Shown here one piece after another: positions 40,263-50,152 of a stretch of 64,000 nucleotides of DNA. The stretch comes from Brevibacillus_H sp041920465 (lineage in GTDB: Bacteria; Bacillota; Bacilli; Brevibacillales; Brevibacillaceae). The notes beneath the pieces were generated by a model. The model was not told where the DNA came from. It worked only from the letters and a program-made list of their open reading frames with translations, and searched no databases. The position numbers and the translations under genes were made by a program. The stretch lies in NCBI GenBank assembly GCA_041920465.1, contig JBHGXW010000034.1, positions 1 through 64,000 of the forward strand, given 5' to 3'. How positions within the stretch are numbered: the first letter of the stretch is position 1; the number at the start of each line of letters is the position of its first letter.

Positions 40263-41507
40263 ATGAAACGCAGAGTGGTGATCACCGGCGTAGGTGTTAT
40301 CTCGCCTGTAGGTAACGATGCGACAACCTTCTGGAACAGTCTGTTGGAGGGGAAATCCGGTATTGATCGTATTACATCGTTTGATGTGTCTCAGTATCCG
40401 ACGCAAATCGCGGGTGAAGTGAAGAACTTCAATCCGGAAGAGTTTATGGATAAAAAAGATGTAAAAAGAAACGACCGCTTCGTGCAGTTTGCCATGGCGG
40501 CAGCAAAGATGGCAGTAAAAGATGCGAACCTGACTGTGACGGAGGAAAATGCGGAACAGGTGGGCGTCTACATCGGTTCCGGTATTGGCGGTCTTGCTAC
40601 ATGGGAAGAGCAGCACACCGTATTGATGGAAAAGGGACCGCGCCGTGTCAGCCCGTTCTTTATTCCGATGATGATTGCCAACATGGCATCCGGGCAGGTT
40701 TCCATTGAATTGGGAGCAAAAGGCCCCACTTCCAGCGCCATTACCGCTTGTGCAACCGGCACCAACGCGATTGGCGATGCATTCCGTTTGATACAGCACG
40801 GGCATGCTGATGTGATGATTACCGGCGGAGCCGAAGCAACGATTCGTCCGATGGCGTTAGCGGGCTTCTGTTCAGCAAAAGCGATGTCTACCCGAAACGA
40901 TGAGCCGCAGAAGGCAAGCCGTCCGTTTGACAAAGACCGTGACGGTTTCGTGATGGGAGAAGGCGCCGGTATTTTGGTGTTGGAAGAATTGGAGCATGCC
41001 AAGAGACGCGGCGCCAGCATCATTGCCGAAGTGATCGGCTACGGCATGAGCGCAGATGCTCATCACATCACCGCGCCATCTCCGGGTGGTGAAGGAGCGG
41101 CCCGATGCATGAAGAATGCCCTGAAAGACGCGGGTGTAGACCCGACTGAGGTGGACTACATCAACGCACACGGAACGTCAACCGACCAAGGCGACATCGC
41201 CGAGACAATGGCGATCAAGAAAGTTTTCGGTGAACATGCCTATGAGTTGGCAGTCAGCTCAACGAAGTCGATGACCGGTCACTTGCTCGGGGCAACGGGC
41301 GGTATTGAAGCGATTGCCACGGCATACGCAATTCGCGATCAAATCCTGCCGCCTACGATCAATCTGGAGAACCCGGATCCGGAATGTGATCTTGACTACG
41401 TGCCGAATGTGGCTCGCAAGGCAAAGGTAGATGTTGCCATTTCCAACACATTTGGCTTCGGCGGACACAACGCATCAATTGTTCTGAAAAAATATAAACC
41501 TGAATGA
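40263..41507 (+). CDS. fabF: 3-oxoacyl-ACP synthase II
   Basis: 414 residues from ATG 40263 (MKRRVVITGVGVISPVG), with GAGGTGA upstream; a longer frame to 40206 lacks support. The condensing-enzyme triad is present: Cys in ITACATGTNAIG (about 164), His in NAHGTSTDQGD and His in MTGHLLGATG. It elongates acyl-ACP with malonyl-ACP. Followed by rnc after 44 bases. Confidence 0.95.
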   Translation: MKRRVVITGVGVISPVGNDATTFWNSLLEGKSGIDRITSFDVSQYPTQIAGEVKNFNPEEFMDKKDVKRNDRFVQFAMAAAKMAVKDANLTVTEENAEQVGVYIGSGIGGLATWEEQHTVLMEKGPRRVSPFFIPMMIANMASGQVSIELGAKGPTSSAITACATGTNAIGDAFRLIQHGHADVMITGGAEATIRPMALAGFCSAKAMSTRNDEPQKASRPFDKDRDGFVMGEGAGILVLEELEHAKRRGASIIAEVIGYGMSADAHHITAPSPGGEGAARCMKNALKDAGVDPTEVDYINAHGTSTDQGDIAETMAIKKVFGEHAYELAVSSTKSMTGHLLGATGGIEAIATAYAIRDQILPPTINLENPDPECDLDYVPNVARKAKVDVAISNTFGFGGHNASIVLKKYKPE

Positions 41508-41551
41508 TCCATCTTGTTTGTTAGACAATAAAAGAAGAGGGATGTTTTTGA

Positions 41552-42253
41552 ATGGTGGTGAAGGTGTTGGATTTTGAGCAGCTGCAGAAGGAAATTGGTA
41601 TCCGCTTTCGCGATGAAAGCGTTTTGCGGCAAGCATTCACCCATTCTTCTTATGTTAACGAGCAAAGGGGCAAACGGATTTCGGACAACGAACGCCTTGA
41701 GTTTTTGGGCGATGCCGTTTTGGAATTAACCGTCTCCCAATTCCTTTACAAAACCTTTCCCAAGATGAGCGAGGGTGAAATGACCAAGCTCAGGGCAGCG
41801 ATCGTATGTGAGCCGTCGCTCGTCAAATTTGCAGAACTGCTCAACTTCGGAGACATCGTCTTGCTTGGCAAGGGAGAGGAATTGACTGGGGGAAGGCAAC
41901 GCCCCGCCCTTCTAGCCGACGTGTTTGAAGCCTTCATCGGTGCCTTATACATTGATCAGGGTCTTGATGCAGTATTCAATTTTATGGAGAAATATGTGTA
42001 CCCTCGCATTGACAAAGGCGAGTTTACGCAAGTGACGGACTTCAAGAGCCAATTGCAGGAATACGTGCAGCAGGACAACTTGGGTGAGATCCAATACCGG
42101 ATTATTCAAGAGAAAGGACCCGCTCACAATCGTGAGTTCGTATCAGAGGTTCTTTTGAATAATCTTCAATTGGGCGTTGGTATTGGCCGTTCCAAGAAGG
42201 AAGCCGAACAACAGGCGGCTGCTAGAGCGTTAATTAAGTTGGGTGCGAAATAA
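41552..42253 (+). CDS. rnc: Ribonuclease III
   Basis: 233 residues. The catalytic signature NERLEFLGDAVLEL (about 49-62) and the C-terminal double-stranded RNA-binding domain (about 158-230, SKKEAEQQAAARALI) are complete. It processes rRNA precursors and other duplex RNA. Conserved neighbour of smc and ftsY. Followed by a terminator-like hairpin. Confidence 0.96.
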   Translation: MVVKVLDFEQLQKEIGIRFRDESVLRQAFTHSSYVNEQRGKRISDNERLEFLGDAVLELTVSQFLYKTFPKMSEGEMTKLRAAIVCEPSLVKFAELLNFGDIVLLGKGEELTGGRQRPALLADVFEAFIGALYIDQGLDAVFNFMEKYVYPRIDKGEFTQVTDFKSQLQEYVQQDNLGEIQYRIIQEKGPAHNREFVSEVLLNNLQLGVGIGRSKKEAEQQAAARALIKLGAK

Positions 42254-42264
42254 GTGCACAGATG

Positions 42265-42299
42265 AGCCGTATCGCCAGAAGAGTGGTGATGCGGCTTTT
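42265..42299 (+). terminator. Terminator after rnc
   Basis: Stem agccgtatcgcc/ggtgatgcggct (two G-T or mismatched positions), followed by tttc. Confidence 0.65.
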
Positions 42300-42308
42300 C
42301 TATAGCAA

Positions 42309-42347
42309 GTCCTGTGCGGCGCAGCGATAGCTTAGGCCGGGTGGGTT
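42309..42347. repeat. Dispersed repeat, partial copy B
   Basis: gtcctgtgcggcgc (42309-42322) is the exact reverse complement of the segment gcgccgcacaggac of copy A. It is followed by ggccgggtgggtt (42335-42347), a variant of the right outer arm. It lies in the rnc-smc gap. Confidence 0.5.
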
Positions 42348-42478
42348 CTCTTGGTTACAGGCTGGCAAATGTATGATAAAATAAGACAGTTATGCTCGTT
42401 TTTTGAGATAAGCTGTAGGGCCTCATCCGGTTCTGTATGAGCCATTGTCGGGTGGGATGAATTTAGGAGGATGAACGT

Positions 42479-45400
42479 ATGTATCTGAAACGGTTAGAAT
42501 TAGTCGGCTTTAAGTCGTTCGCCGATCGCACCGAGTTGGAGTTTGTACCGGGTGTCACAGCGGTAGTCGGACCAAATGGTAGCGGAAAAAGCAACGTCTC
42601 AGATGCCATACGCTGGGTATTGGGGGAACAAAGCGCCAAATCGCTTCGGGGCGCAAAAATGGAAGATATTATTTTTGCCGGCAGTGACACGCGCAAGCCG
42701 GTCAACTTCGCGGAGGTTTCCTTGACGCTTGATAATACAGACCGTTCCCTGGATGTGGAATACTCTGAAGTAACCGTGACCAGGCGGGTCTACCGCTCTG
42801 GCGACAGCGAGTATTATATCAACAAGCGATCCTGCCGACTGAAAGACATCATGGAGCTTTTTATGGATACCGGTGTCGGCAAAGAAGCGTATTCAATCAT
42901 CGGACAGGGCCGGATTGAAGAGATTTTAAGCACCAAAGCGGAAGACAGGCGCGGTATTTTCGAAGAAGCGGCGGGAATTGTGAAGTACAAAAACCGCAAG
43001 CGGGAAGCGGAGAAGAAACTGGATGAAACGGAACAAAATCTCGTTCGTATTCACGATATCGTAAGCGAAATTACGGAACAGATCGGCCCGCTTAAGGAAC
43101 AGGCGGAAAAAGCCAAGACTTATCAGAGTCTCGGCAAAGAGCTGAAAAATCACGAAGTTGCCTTGTATGTACAACAGATTGAGGCAACCCATGAAAAGTG
43201 GGAAGAAGCGAACAAGCGGGTGGAACGGCTGCAATCGGAACTGGTACACCTGTCGACGGAAGCAAGCACCCGTGAGGCTGACCTTGAACAGGCCCGGTAT
43301 AAAGTAAACCAGATTGACCAATCCATTGAAGAACTGCAGCAGGTTCTGCTCACTGTCAGTGAAGAGACGGAAAAAGTGGAGGGACAGCGGGAGGTTCTAA
43401 GAGAACGCCAGCGCAACCTCGTCGCGAATCGTCAACAGACGCTGGAGCTTATCCAACGGTTAACGGAAAAGGAACATTCCGTCGAAGCGGAACTTCAAGA
43501 AGAGATCAAGCGGCAGCAAGAGGCGAAGGAACAGTTGGACTCCGTGCAGTCCCTGCTTGACGAAGCGGGTGTGCAGTATGCCGAGATGATTCAGGCAGCG
43601 ACTGACGACGTAGATCAACTGAAGAGCGATTACTTCGAAAAGCTGAACGAGATGGCGAATCTGCGCAACGAAATTCGCCATCAAGAACAGCTTGCCCAAA
43701 CCAATCAAGCCAGAATGGATCGGCTTACTCAAGAGAAGAACAAGCTGGATCAGGAAGAAGAGGCGCGTCAGGCCAAACAAAAAGAATACCAGCGGGAGCT
43801 TGCCCGGATGGAAGAGAGCATTCAAGCTTCCCTAACGACTTATAAAGAGTTAATGGAAACCATGAAAGACCAAGGTCAGCAAATGGAAGAGGCCCGTCAG
43901 GCTTTGCGCAGAGAAGAGCAGCGGCGCGAATCGATCAAATCCCGGCTTGATTTGATCAAAGAGATGCAGGCGGAGTTTAGCGGCTTCCAACAGGGCGTCA
44001 AAGAAATTTTGAAAGCCCGTGACAAAGGGATGAGGGGCATCCACGGAGCAATTGCCGAACTGATCAAGGTGCCGGAGCGGGTCGAGACTGCAGTGGAAGT
44101 GGCGTTGGGCGGTGCCCTGCAAAACGTGGTTGTGGACGATGAAGCAGCAGGCCGCGAAGCGATTGCCTACCTGAAAAAGCAAAACTTGGGCCGGGCAACC
44201 TTTCTTCCGCTGTCTGTCATCAAGTCCCGGACGCTTTTAGATTCGGATCGCCGTCAGCTCTCCCAAGCTGCCGGTGTTGTCGGGATTGCCAGCGAGCTTA
44301 TCTCGTTTGAACCCAAATATCAGGCGATTATGGAGTCCCTCTTGGGTACGGTGATCGTCACCGAGAGGCTGGAGCAAGCCAATCAGGTAGCCCGCACACT
44401 TGGTTACCGCTACCGTGTTGTAACGCTTGACGGAGATATTGTGAATGCCGGCGGTTCGATGACAGGGGGAGCGCTGAAGAAAAACACCTCCAATCTCCTG
44501 GGACGCGGCCGCCAAGCAGAGGAACTGGAAGCAACGCTGGTCGAAGTGAACAAACTGATCGCTTCGCACCATGAGACGATCGACAGGCTGCAGGAAGCAG
44601 TCCGATCAGCAGAAAGCAAACAGGAACAACTGCGTACGCAAGGGGAAAGCTTCCGGATCAAAGAACAAGAGTTGAAAGGTCTCTTGCAGCAGGTGGAGGC
44701 GGAAGGGAAAAATTTATCCGACCGGCTTTTTATCCTGAACCAAGATTTGGAAAGTCATAAAAAAGAGATTGCCGGCGCGAAGGAGAAATTGATTCAACTG
44801 CAAGAGAAGCTTGAGCTTTTGACGGAAGAAGAAAAACAGTTGAATCAGGCGATTACCACTGCTGAAGCCAAGCGTCAGGAACAACTCTCCCACAAGGAAG
44901 AGATGAACGAAAAGATTACCTCGCTCAAAGTAAAAGCAGCGGAGGTGAAGCAGGAGTACCACTCCCGCCAGGAGCAGGTTAAGCGGCTCACCGAACAGCG
45001 CGCAAGCCTTAGGCAGGAGCGGGAAGAAGCAAACCGCACGCTCGCGTCCTATGATGAACTGGAGGACAGCAACGAATCGTCCACAACGGAGCTTGACGCG
45101 AAGATTGCGGAGCTGCGCCAGGATAAAGAGCGGGTAAGCGGATTGATTCAGGAGCGCCGAGGGGAACGCGCCACTCTGTTTGCCACCCAGGAACAAATTG
45201 AACTGGAAGTGAAAGAGATCCGCAAACAGGTAAAAGGGCTGGAAGATATCCTGCATCAGGAAGAAGTGAAGAAGAACCGCTTCGATGTCGAGCTGGATCA
45301 TCTTCTGAACAAACTCTCCGAAGAATACGAGTTAAGCTATGAGCTGGCGAAGCAAAAATATCCGCCGCAATTCGAGATGAACGAGCAGCAGCAAATCGTC

Positions 45401-46051
45401 AACCGACTGAAAAAAGAGATCGCTGCGCTTGGAACCGTCAACCTGGGCGCAATCGAGGAGTACGAACGCCTGTCAGAGCGGATGCACTTCTTAAGCTCGC
45501 AGGAAGCGGATTTGAATGAAGCCAAAGCCATGCTGTATCAAGTGATTCAGGAAATGGATGACGAAATGTCCCGCCGGTTCAAGGAGACATTCGAAGAAAT
45601 CCGTGAGCAGTTCCGGGATGTATTTGTTCAGCTGTTCGGCGGCGGAAGGGCAGACCTGATGCTTTCCAACCCGGATAATCTGTTAGAGACAGGGATTGAT
45701 ATTGTGGCCCAGCCGCCGGGCAAAAAGCTGCAAAACCTTGCTTTGCTGTCAGGCGGGGAGCGAGCTTTTACGGCAATGGCTCTATTGTTTGCCATTTTAC
45801 GGGTCAAACCCGTTCCGTTCTGTGTGCTGGACGAGGTGGAAGCGGCTTTGGATGAGGCCAATGTAAGCCGGTTTGCCGAATATATGCACCATTTCAGCAA
45901 ACAGACACAGTTTATTTGTGTCACGCATCGCAAAGGAACGATGGAAAGCGCAGACGTTTTGTACGGCATCACCATGCAGGAAAGCGGAGTCTCCAAGCTG
46001 GTATCCGTCAAGCTGGAAGATACCAAAAAGATGATTGAGAGCGCTTCGTAA
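42479..46051 (+). CDS. smc: Chromosome partition protein SMC
   Basis: 1190 residues, the normal length. Walker A GPNGSGKSNVSDAIRWVLGE is at about 32-51. Two long coiled coils (about 170-500 and 680-1020) flank a hinge at about 510-670 with the GRATFLPL and GGSMTGGALKK glycine motifs. The C-terminal signature LSGGERAFTAMALLFA is at about 1090 and Walker B VLDEVEAALDEANV follows. ATG 42479 has GGAGG upstream. It condenses and segregates the chromosome with ScpA/ScpB, which are not in this window. Confidence 0.97.
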   Translation: MYLKRLELVGFKSFADRTELEFVPGVTAVVGPNGSGKSNVSDAIRWVLGEQSAKSLRGAKMEDIIFAGSDTRKPVNFAEVSLTLDNTDRSLDVEYSEVTVTRRVYRSGDSEYYINKRSCRLKDIMELFMDTGVGKEAYSIIGQGRIEEILSTKAEDRRGIFEEAAGIVKYKNRKREAEKKLDETEQNLVRIHDIVSEITEQIGPLKEQAEKAKTYQSLGKELKNHEVALYVQQIEATHEKWEEANKRVERLQSELVHLSTEASTREADLEQARYKVNQIDQSIEELQQVLLTVSEETEKVEGQREVLRERQRNLVANRQQTLELIQRLTEKEHSVEAELQEEIKRQQEAKEQLDSVQSLLDEAGVQYAEMIQAATDDVDQLKSDYFEKLNEMANLRNEIRHQEQLAQTNQARMDRLTQEKNKLDQEEEARQAKQKEYQRELARMEESIQASLTTYKELMETMKDQGQQMEEARQALRREEQRRESIKSRLDLIKEMQAEFSGFQQGVKEILKARDKGMRGIHGAIAELIKVPERVETAVEVALGGALQNVVVDDEAAGREAIAYLKKQNLGRATFLPLSVIKSRTLLDSDRRQLSQAAGVVGIASELISFEPKYQAIMESLLGTVIVTERLEQANQVARTLGYRYRVVTLDGDIVNAGGSMTGGALKKNTSNLLGRGRQAEELEATLVEVNKLIASHHETIDRLQEAVRSAESKQEQLRTQGESFRIKEQELKGLLQQVEAEGKNLSDRLFILNQDLESHKKEIAGAKEKLIQLQEKLELLTEEEKQLNQAITTAEAKRQEQLSHKEEMNEKITSLKVKAAEVKQEYHSRQEQVKRLTEQRASLRQEREEANRTLASYDELEDSNESSTTELDAKIAELRQDKERVSGLIQERRGERATLFATQEQIELEVKEIRKQVKGLEDILHQEEVKKNRFDVELDHLLNKLSEEYELSYELAKQKYPPQFEMNEQQQIVNRLKKEIAALGTVNLGAIEEYERLSERMHFLSSQEADLNEAKAMLYQVIQEMDDEMSRRFKETFEEIREQFRDVFVQLFGGGRADLMLSNPDNLLETGIDIVAQPPGKKLQNLALLSGGERAFTAMALLFAILRVKPVPFCVLDEVEAALDEANVSRFAEYMHHFSKQTQFICVTHRKGTMESADVLYGITMQESGVSKLVSVKLEDTKKMIESAS

Positions 46052-46098
46052 TCGGCAGGTCATGTCCATTGCGGCGTGATCGCGAAGGAGGAAACCAG

Positions 46099-47100
46099 AT
46101 GAGTTTTTTTAAGAAACTGAAAGACGCGATTTTCCAAAAGTCGGAGGAAGTAACCCAGAAGTTTACCCAGGGGTTAGCCAAAACGAGAGACGCACTGGTC
46201 GAAAAGGTGGAAGAATTGGTCCGCCGCTACAAGAAGCTGGACGAAAGCTTCTTTGAAGAACTTGAAGAAATTTTGATTGCGGCTGACGTTGGCGTAACTA
46301 CCGTGATGAAGCTGATTGATGAACTCAGGGTAGAGGCCCGCAAGCACAAAATGGAGAATGCTTTAGACTTGCAGCCGATTCTCTCGGAGAAATTGGTAGC
46401 ACTTTTAAAAAATGACGAGACACAAGATGCTTCCTTAAATATCAAAGAGGGTCGATTAAACGTCATTTTGTTTGTCGGTGTGAACGGCGTCGGTAAAACG
46501 ACGACGATCGGTAAAATGGCCCACATGTTTAAGCGGGAAGGCAAAAATGTATTGCTGGCCGCAGGCGATACCTTCCGTGCTGCAGCGATTGAACAGCTGG
46601 AAGTATGGGGAGAGCGCGTCGGCGTTGATGTCGTGAAGCACAGCCAAGGCGCTGATCCCGCAGCCGTTGTGTATGACGCCGTGCATGAGGCAAAAAAACG
46701 GGGAGTAGACGTGCTCTTGTGCGACACCGCTGGACGGCTGCAAAACAAGGTGAACCTGATGGAAGAGCTGAACAAGGTATATCGCGTGCTGCAGCGAGAA
46801 ATTCCTGATGCCCCGCATGAGGTTCTGCTAGTGCTGGATGCGACGACAGGTCAAAACGCGCTGTCACAAGCCAAAACTTTCGGTTCATCCGCAGGCGTGA
46901 CCGGCATCGTGCTGACCAAGCTGGACGGTACGGCAAAAGGTGGGATTGTCATCGCCATCCGCAACGAAATGAACATTCCGGTGAAATATGTCGGCTTGGG
47001 CGAAAAAATGGACGACCTGCAGCCGTTTGACGCGGAACAATTCGTTCATGCCTTGTTTGCCGGCTTGATTGAGAAGTCCGAAAGCCAACCGGCAGAATAG
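46099..47100 (+). CDS. ftsY: Signal recognition particle receptor FtsY
   Basis: 333 residues from ATG 46099, with AAGGAGG upstream. The short amphipathic N-terminus (MSFFKKLKDAIFQKSEE) lacks a long acidic A domain. The NG domain carries GVNGVGKTTTIGKMA, DTAGRLQNK and LTKLDGTAKGG. The GTPase docks Ffh-ribosome complexes to the membrane. Follows smc, as in Bacillus. Confidence 0.97.
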   Translation: MSFFKKLKDAIFQKSEEVTQKFTQGLAKTRDALVEKVEELVRRYKKLDESFFEELEEILIAADVGVTTVMKLIDELRVEARKHKMENALDLQPILSEKLVALLKNDETQDASLNIKEGRLNVILFVGVNGVGKTTTIGKMAHMFKREGKNVLLAAGDTFRAAAIEQLEVWGERVGVDVVKHSQGADPAAVVYDAVHEAKKRGVDVLLCDTAGRLQNKVNLMEELNKVYRVLQREIPDAPHEVLLVLDATTGQNALSQAKTFGSSAGVTGIVLTKLDGTAKGGIVIAIRNEMNIPVKYVGLGEKMDDLQPFDAEQFVHALFAGLIEKSESQPAE

Positions 47101-47125
47101 AATATTTCTATGTCAACGAAAATAC

Positions 47126-47188
47126 TTGACAGTAGGCGGAGAATTAGATAGTATTATATCTGGCCCTGTAAAGGGAAATGCCTTTACA
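47126..47188 (+). promoter_or_regulatory. Promoter and leader hairpin of ylxM-ffh
   Basis: TTGACA (47126-47131) and TAGTAT (47149-47154) with a 17-base spacer. The leader then holds a perfect hairpin, TGTAAAGG (47167-47174) with CCTTTACA (47181-47188). Neither has an obvious T-tract. The hairpin may stabilise the 5' end. Confidence 0.6.
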
Positions 47189-47227
47189 CGTTGGCAACCG
47201 AGGATCCCCAAGTAAAGGATTGGTTCC

Positions 47228-47566
47228 ATGCTCGAAAAGACCAATCAAGTGAATCTCTTGTTTGACTTTTACGCCATGCTGCTGAAAGGCAAACAGCGAG
47301 AATATCTGGAACTCTATTATCTGGACGATCTGTCGCTGGGCGAAATCGCCGAGATGCACGAGGTCAGCCGCCAAGCGGTTTACGATCATATCAAACGCGC
47401 CGAAAAGCAGCTGTATGAATATGAAGAGAAACTGCAGCTTGCCCGCAAGCACGAACAGCGTCAGACGATTGTAAGCCAGATGATCGACTTGGTGGAAAGC
47501 TTGGACAGAAGTGGTTCCCAAGAGGAACTGCTTGCTTTGCTCCGACAACTGTCTGAGATGGATTAG
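47228..47566 (+). CDS. ylxM: YlxM/p13-like SRP-associated DNA-binding protein
   Basis: 112 residues, with a helix-turn-helix like sigma-70 region 4 (DDLSLGEIAEMHEVSRQAVY). YlxM family proteins are co-transcribed with ffh in Firmicutes and can affect SRP-RNA or Ffh function. AAAGGA lies 8 bases upstream. Twelve bases separate it from ffh. Confidence 0.93.
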   Translation: MLEKTNQVNLLFDFYAMLLKGKQREYLELYYLDDLSLGEIAEMHEVSRQAVYDHIKRAEKQLYEYEEKLQLARKHEQRQTIVSQMIDLVESLDRSGSQEELLALLRQLSEMD

Positions 47567-47577
47567 GAGGGGCTTGG

Positions 47578-49020
47578 ATGGCCTTTGAAAGTTTAGCAAG
47601 TCGGTTGCAGAATGCCTTTGACAAATTGCGCGGCAGAGGAAAGATTGACGAAGCGGCGGTCAACGAAGCGATGCGTGAAGTACGGCTCGCGCTTTTGGAA
47701 GCCGACGTTAACTTCAAAGTGGTAAAAGACTTCATCGCTCGGGTCAAAGAACGCGCGATTGGCCAGGAAGTATTGAAAAGCTTGACACCAGGGCAGATGG
47801 TGATCAAAATTGTCAACGAGGAATTAACCGAGTTGATGGGCGGCAACGTGGCGAACATCGCCGTTGCTTCCAAACCGCCAACTGTCGTGATGATGGTAGG
47901 TTTGCAAGGGGCTGGTAAAACCACCACCACCGGTAAACTTGCCAAATATCTGCAAAAGCAAAACCGAAAACCGCTCTTGGTGGCGGCAGACATCTACCGT
48001 CCAGCCGCAATCAAACAATTGCAAGTGTTGGGTGAACAGGTGAAAACCCCGGTATTCAGCCTTGGTGATCAGGTAAGCCCTGTGGAGATTGCCAAGCAAG
48101 CGATTGAGCATGCCAAGGCCAATCACCTCGATTACGTGCTGATTGACACGGCAGGACGCTTGCACATTGACGAGACGCTGATGGACGAGTTGAAGCAAGT
48201 TCGTGAGGTAGCCAAGCCTGATGAAATTTTGCTCGTGGTCGATGCGATGACTGGTCAAGACGCGGTAAACGTAGCGGAGAGCTTTAACAATCAGCTTGAG
48301 CTGACGGGTGTGATCCTGACCAAGCTGGATGGCGATACCCGCGGCGGCGCGGCGCTCTCTGTCAAAGCCGTTACCGGAAAACCGATCAAATTCGCCGGTA
48401 TGGGTGAGAAGCTGGATGCTTTGGAGCCTTTCCATCCGGACCGCATGGCTTCCCGTATCTTAGGGATGGGGGATGTGCTCAGCCTGATTGAGAAGGCGCA
48501 GGAAGCGGTGGATGAAGAGAAGGCCAGAGAGATGGAACGTCAGATGCGTCAAGGGGAATTCACCTTTGACATGTTCCTTGACTCGATGCAGCAGCTTCGC
48601 AAGCTGGGGCCGTTCGAAGATCTCTTGGGCATGCTGCCAGGCATGAACAAGCTGAAAGGCATGAAAGATTTCAAGGTGGATGAGAAACAAATTGCCCGCA
48701 CGGAGGCAATCGTCAAATCGATGACCAAAGCGGAGCGTGCCAACCCTGATCTGTTAAATGCCAGCAGACGCAGACGGATCGCAGCCGGTTCCGGAACCAC
48801 CATTCAGGAAGTGAACCGTTTCATCAAGCAGTTTGAAGAAATGAAAAAGATGATGAAGCAGTTCTCCGGCATGGCGGCCAAGATGAAGAAGAAGGGCAAC
48901 AAGAAAGGCGGATTCAATCTGCCGATGATGGGCGGCAAAATGCCGAACCTGCCCGGACTTGACGACAAGAAGAAGGGCGGATTTAACTTCCCGTTCAACT
49001 TCAAGCCGCCGTTTAAGTGA
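47578..49020 (+). CDS. ffh: Signal recognition particle protein Ffh
   Basis: 480 residues. The N and GTPase domains (about 1-295) carry GLQGAGKTTTTGKLA, DTAGRLHID and LTKLDGDTRGG. The methionine-rich M domain (about 300-430) binds 4.5S RNA and signal peptides. The last 50 residues are a low-complexity Gly/Lys/Phe/Pro tail (PGLDDKKKGGFNFPFNF), longer than in many species. AGGAGGGG lies upstream of ATG 47578. The partner receptor ftsY is upstream. Confidence 0.97.
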   Translation: MAFESLASRLQNAFDKLRGRGKIDEAAVNEAMREVRLALLEADVNFKVVKDFIARVKERAIGQEVLKSLTPGQMVIKIVNEELTELMGGNVANIAVASKPPTVVMMVGLQGAGKTTTTGKLAKYLQKQNRKPLLVAADIYRPAAIKQLQVLGEQVKTPVFSLGDQVSPVEIAKQAIEHAKANHLDYVLIDTAGRLHIDETLMDELKQVREVAKPDEILLVVDAMTGQDAVNVAESFNNQLELTGVILTKLDGDTRGGAALSVKAVTGKPIKFAGMGEKLDALEPFHPDRMASRILGMGDVLSLIEKAQEAVDEEKAREMERQMRQGEFTFDMFLDSMQQLRKLGPFEDLLGMLPGMNKLKGMKDFKVDEKQIARTEAIVKSMTKAERANPDLLNASRRRRIAAGSGTTIQEVNRFIKQFEEMKKMMKQFSGMAAKMKKKGNKKGGFNLPMMGGKMPNLPGLDDKKKGGFNFPFNFKPPFK

Positions 49021-49138
49021 TCATTTTACTTGGTTGAACTCTAATCGCTCATGAGTCAAGTGCTGATGAAAGGCGATAGTTCAGATAAATAAGCTATACC
49101 AACGTAGCATGCGTTGATTTTTATAGGAGGTGAACAAC

Positions 49139-49414
49139 ATGGCAGTTAAAATTCGTCTGAAACGTATGGGTTCCAAGAAAGCTCCTTTCTACCGTGTAGT
49201 TGTTGCTGACTCTCGTTCCCCGCGTGATGGTCGTTTCATCGAGGAGATTGGTTACTACAATCCGGTAGCTCAACCGGCTGTTGTCAATATTGACACGGAG
49301 AAAGCTGTACAATGGATTTTGAAAGGTGCAGCACCAACCGATACAGTTCGTAACCTGCTTTCCACTGCGGGCGTGCTCGCGCAAGTGAACGAAGCCAAAT
49401 TCGGCAAGAAGTAA
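49139..49414 (+). CDS. rpsP: Ribosomal protein bS16
   Basis: 91 residues beginning MAVKIRLKRMGSKKAPFYRV, with AGGAGGTGA upstream. Start of the rpsP-khpA-ylqD-rimM-trmD-rplS cluster. Confidence 0.98.
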   Translation: MAVKIRLKRMGSKKAPFYRVVVADSRSPRDGRFIEEIGYYNPVAQPAVVNIDTEKAVQWILKGAAPTDTVRNLLSTAGVLAQVNEAKFGKK

Positions 49415-49437
49415 GTATCTCTTACGGAGGGTAACCT

Positions 49438-49665
49438 ATGAAAGAGTTAGTCGAATTGATCGCAAAAGCTCTTGTAGATCATCCGGAAGAGGTACGGGTT
49501 AACGCAGTAGAAAAGGAACGCCTGCTTGTCTTTGAACTGTCCGTCCATCCAAGCGACATGGGCAAAATCATCGGCAAGCAAGGCAGAATTGCCAAAGCTC
49601 TGCGTACCGTAGTGACAGCTGCTGCTGTTCATTCAGACAAGCGTGTCACGGTTGAAATCGTATAA
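49438..49665 (+). CDS. khpA: KH-domain RNA-binding protein KhpA
   Basis: 75 residues, one KH domain with the GxxG loop in KIIGKQGRIAKALRTVV. It works with KhpB in RNA binding and cell elongation in Gram-positive bacteria. GGAGGG before ATG 49438. It is followed by a small hairpin inside the operon. Confidence 0.95.
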   Translation: MKELVELIAKALVDHPEEVRVNAVEKERLLVFELSVHPSDMGKIIGKQGRIAKALRTVVTAAAVHSDKRVTVEIV

Positions 49666-49670
49666 AAAGA

Positions 49671-49697
49671 AGGCTGGGAGGCGTCCCAGTCTTTTTT
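49671..49697 (+). terminator. Internal terminator or attenuator after khpA
   Basis: ggctggga pairs with tcccagtc across ggcg, followed by tttttt. It lies inside a gene cluster, so partial read-through to ylqD is likely. Confidence 0.65.
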
Positions 49698-49726
49698 GTA
49701 TACCTTGCCTGCGGAGGGGGATATCG

Positions 49727-50152
49727 ATGATCACGATTCATCGTCCAGTACAAGTAAAGATTGTGTTAACGGAAGTCTCCAGACAACTCTTGTTAGCCGA
49801 GTACAACCGGCAAGCCAAACAACTGCAGAATGAGCTGGATCAGTGGCAGTTTCAAGGCAAGAAGCTGCTCGCCGAAGCACAGAAAAAAACCGGCGATTCC
49901 TACAAATTCATGCGGGAGCGGATTGCCCGGGAAGAACGGGTGCGAAAAGAGAAGCTGGAAATGCTTCAGTTTCAAATCAAGCAAGTGGAAAACCTTCCTG
50001 AAGGCAGCGAAATCTACCATACCACCGTCGAAAGCAGCACACAAGTGAAAATTGGCGATGTGTGGGATGAAATTATGGACGGAACGGAAATCATTTTAAA
50101 AGACGGTGTAGTGATCGACATCCGTCAAGGAGGGAAGAAAAAGCATGAGTGA
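49727..50152 (+). CDS. ylqD: YlqD family protein
   Basis: 141 residues. A central coiled coil (about 30-95, rich in Q, K, E and R) is flanked by short beta segments (MITIHRPVQVKIVLTE and EIILKDGVVIDIRQGG). It matches Bacillus YlqD in size and position; the function is unknown. GGAGGGGG upstream of ATG 49727. Overlaps rimM by 8 bases. Confidence 0.9.
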   Translation: MITIHRPVQVKIVLTEVSRQLLLAEYNRQAKQLQNELDQWQFQGKKLLAEAQKKTGDSYKFMRERIAREERVRKEKLEMLQFQIKQVENLPEGSEIYHTTVESSTQVKIGDVWDEIMDGTEIILKDGVVIDIRQGGKKKHE

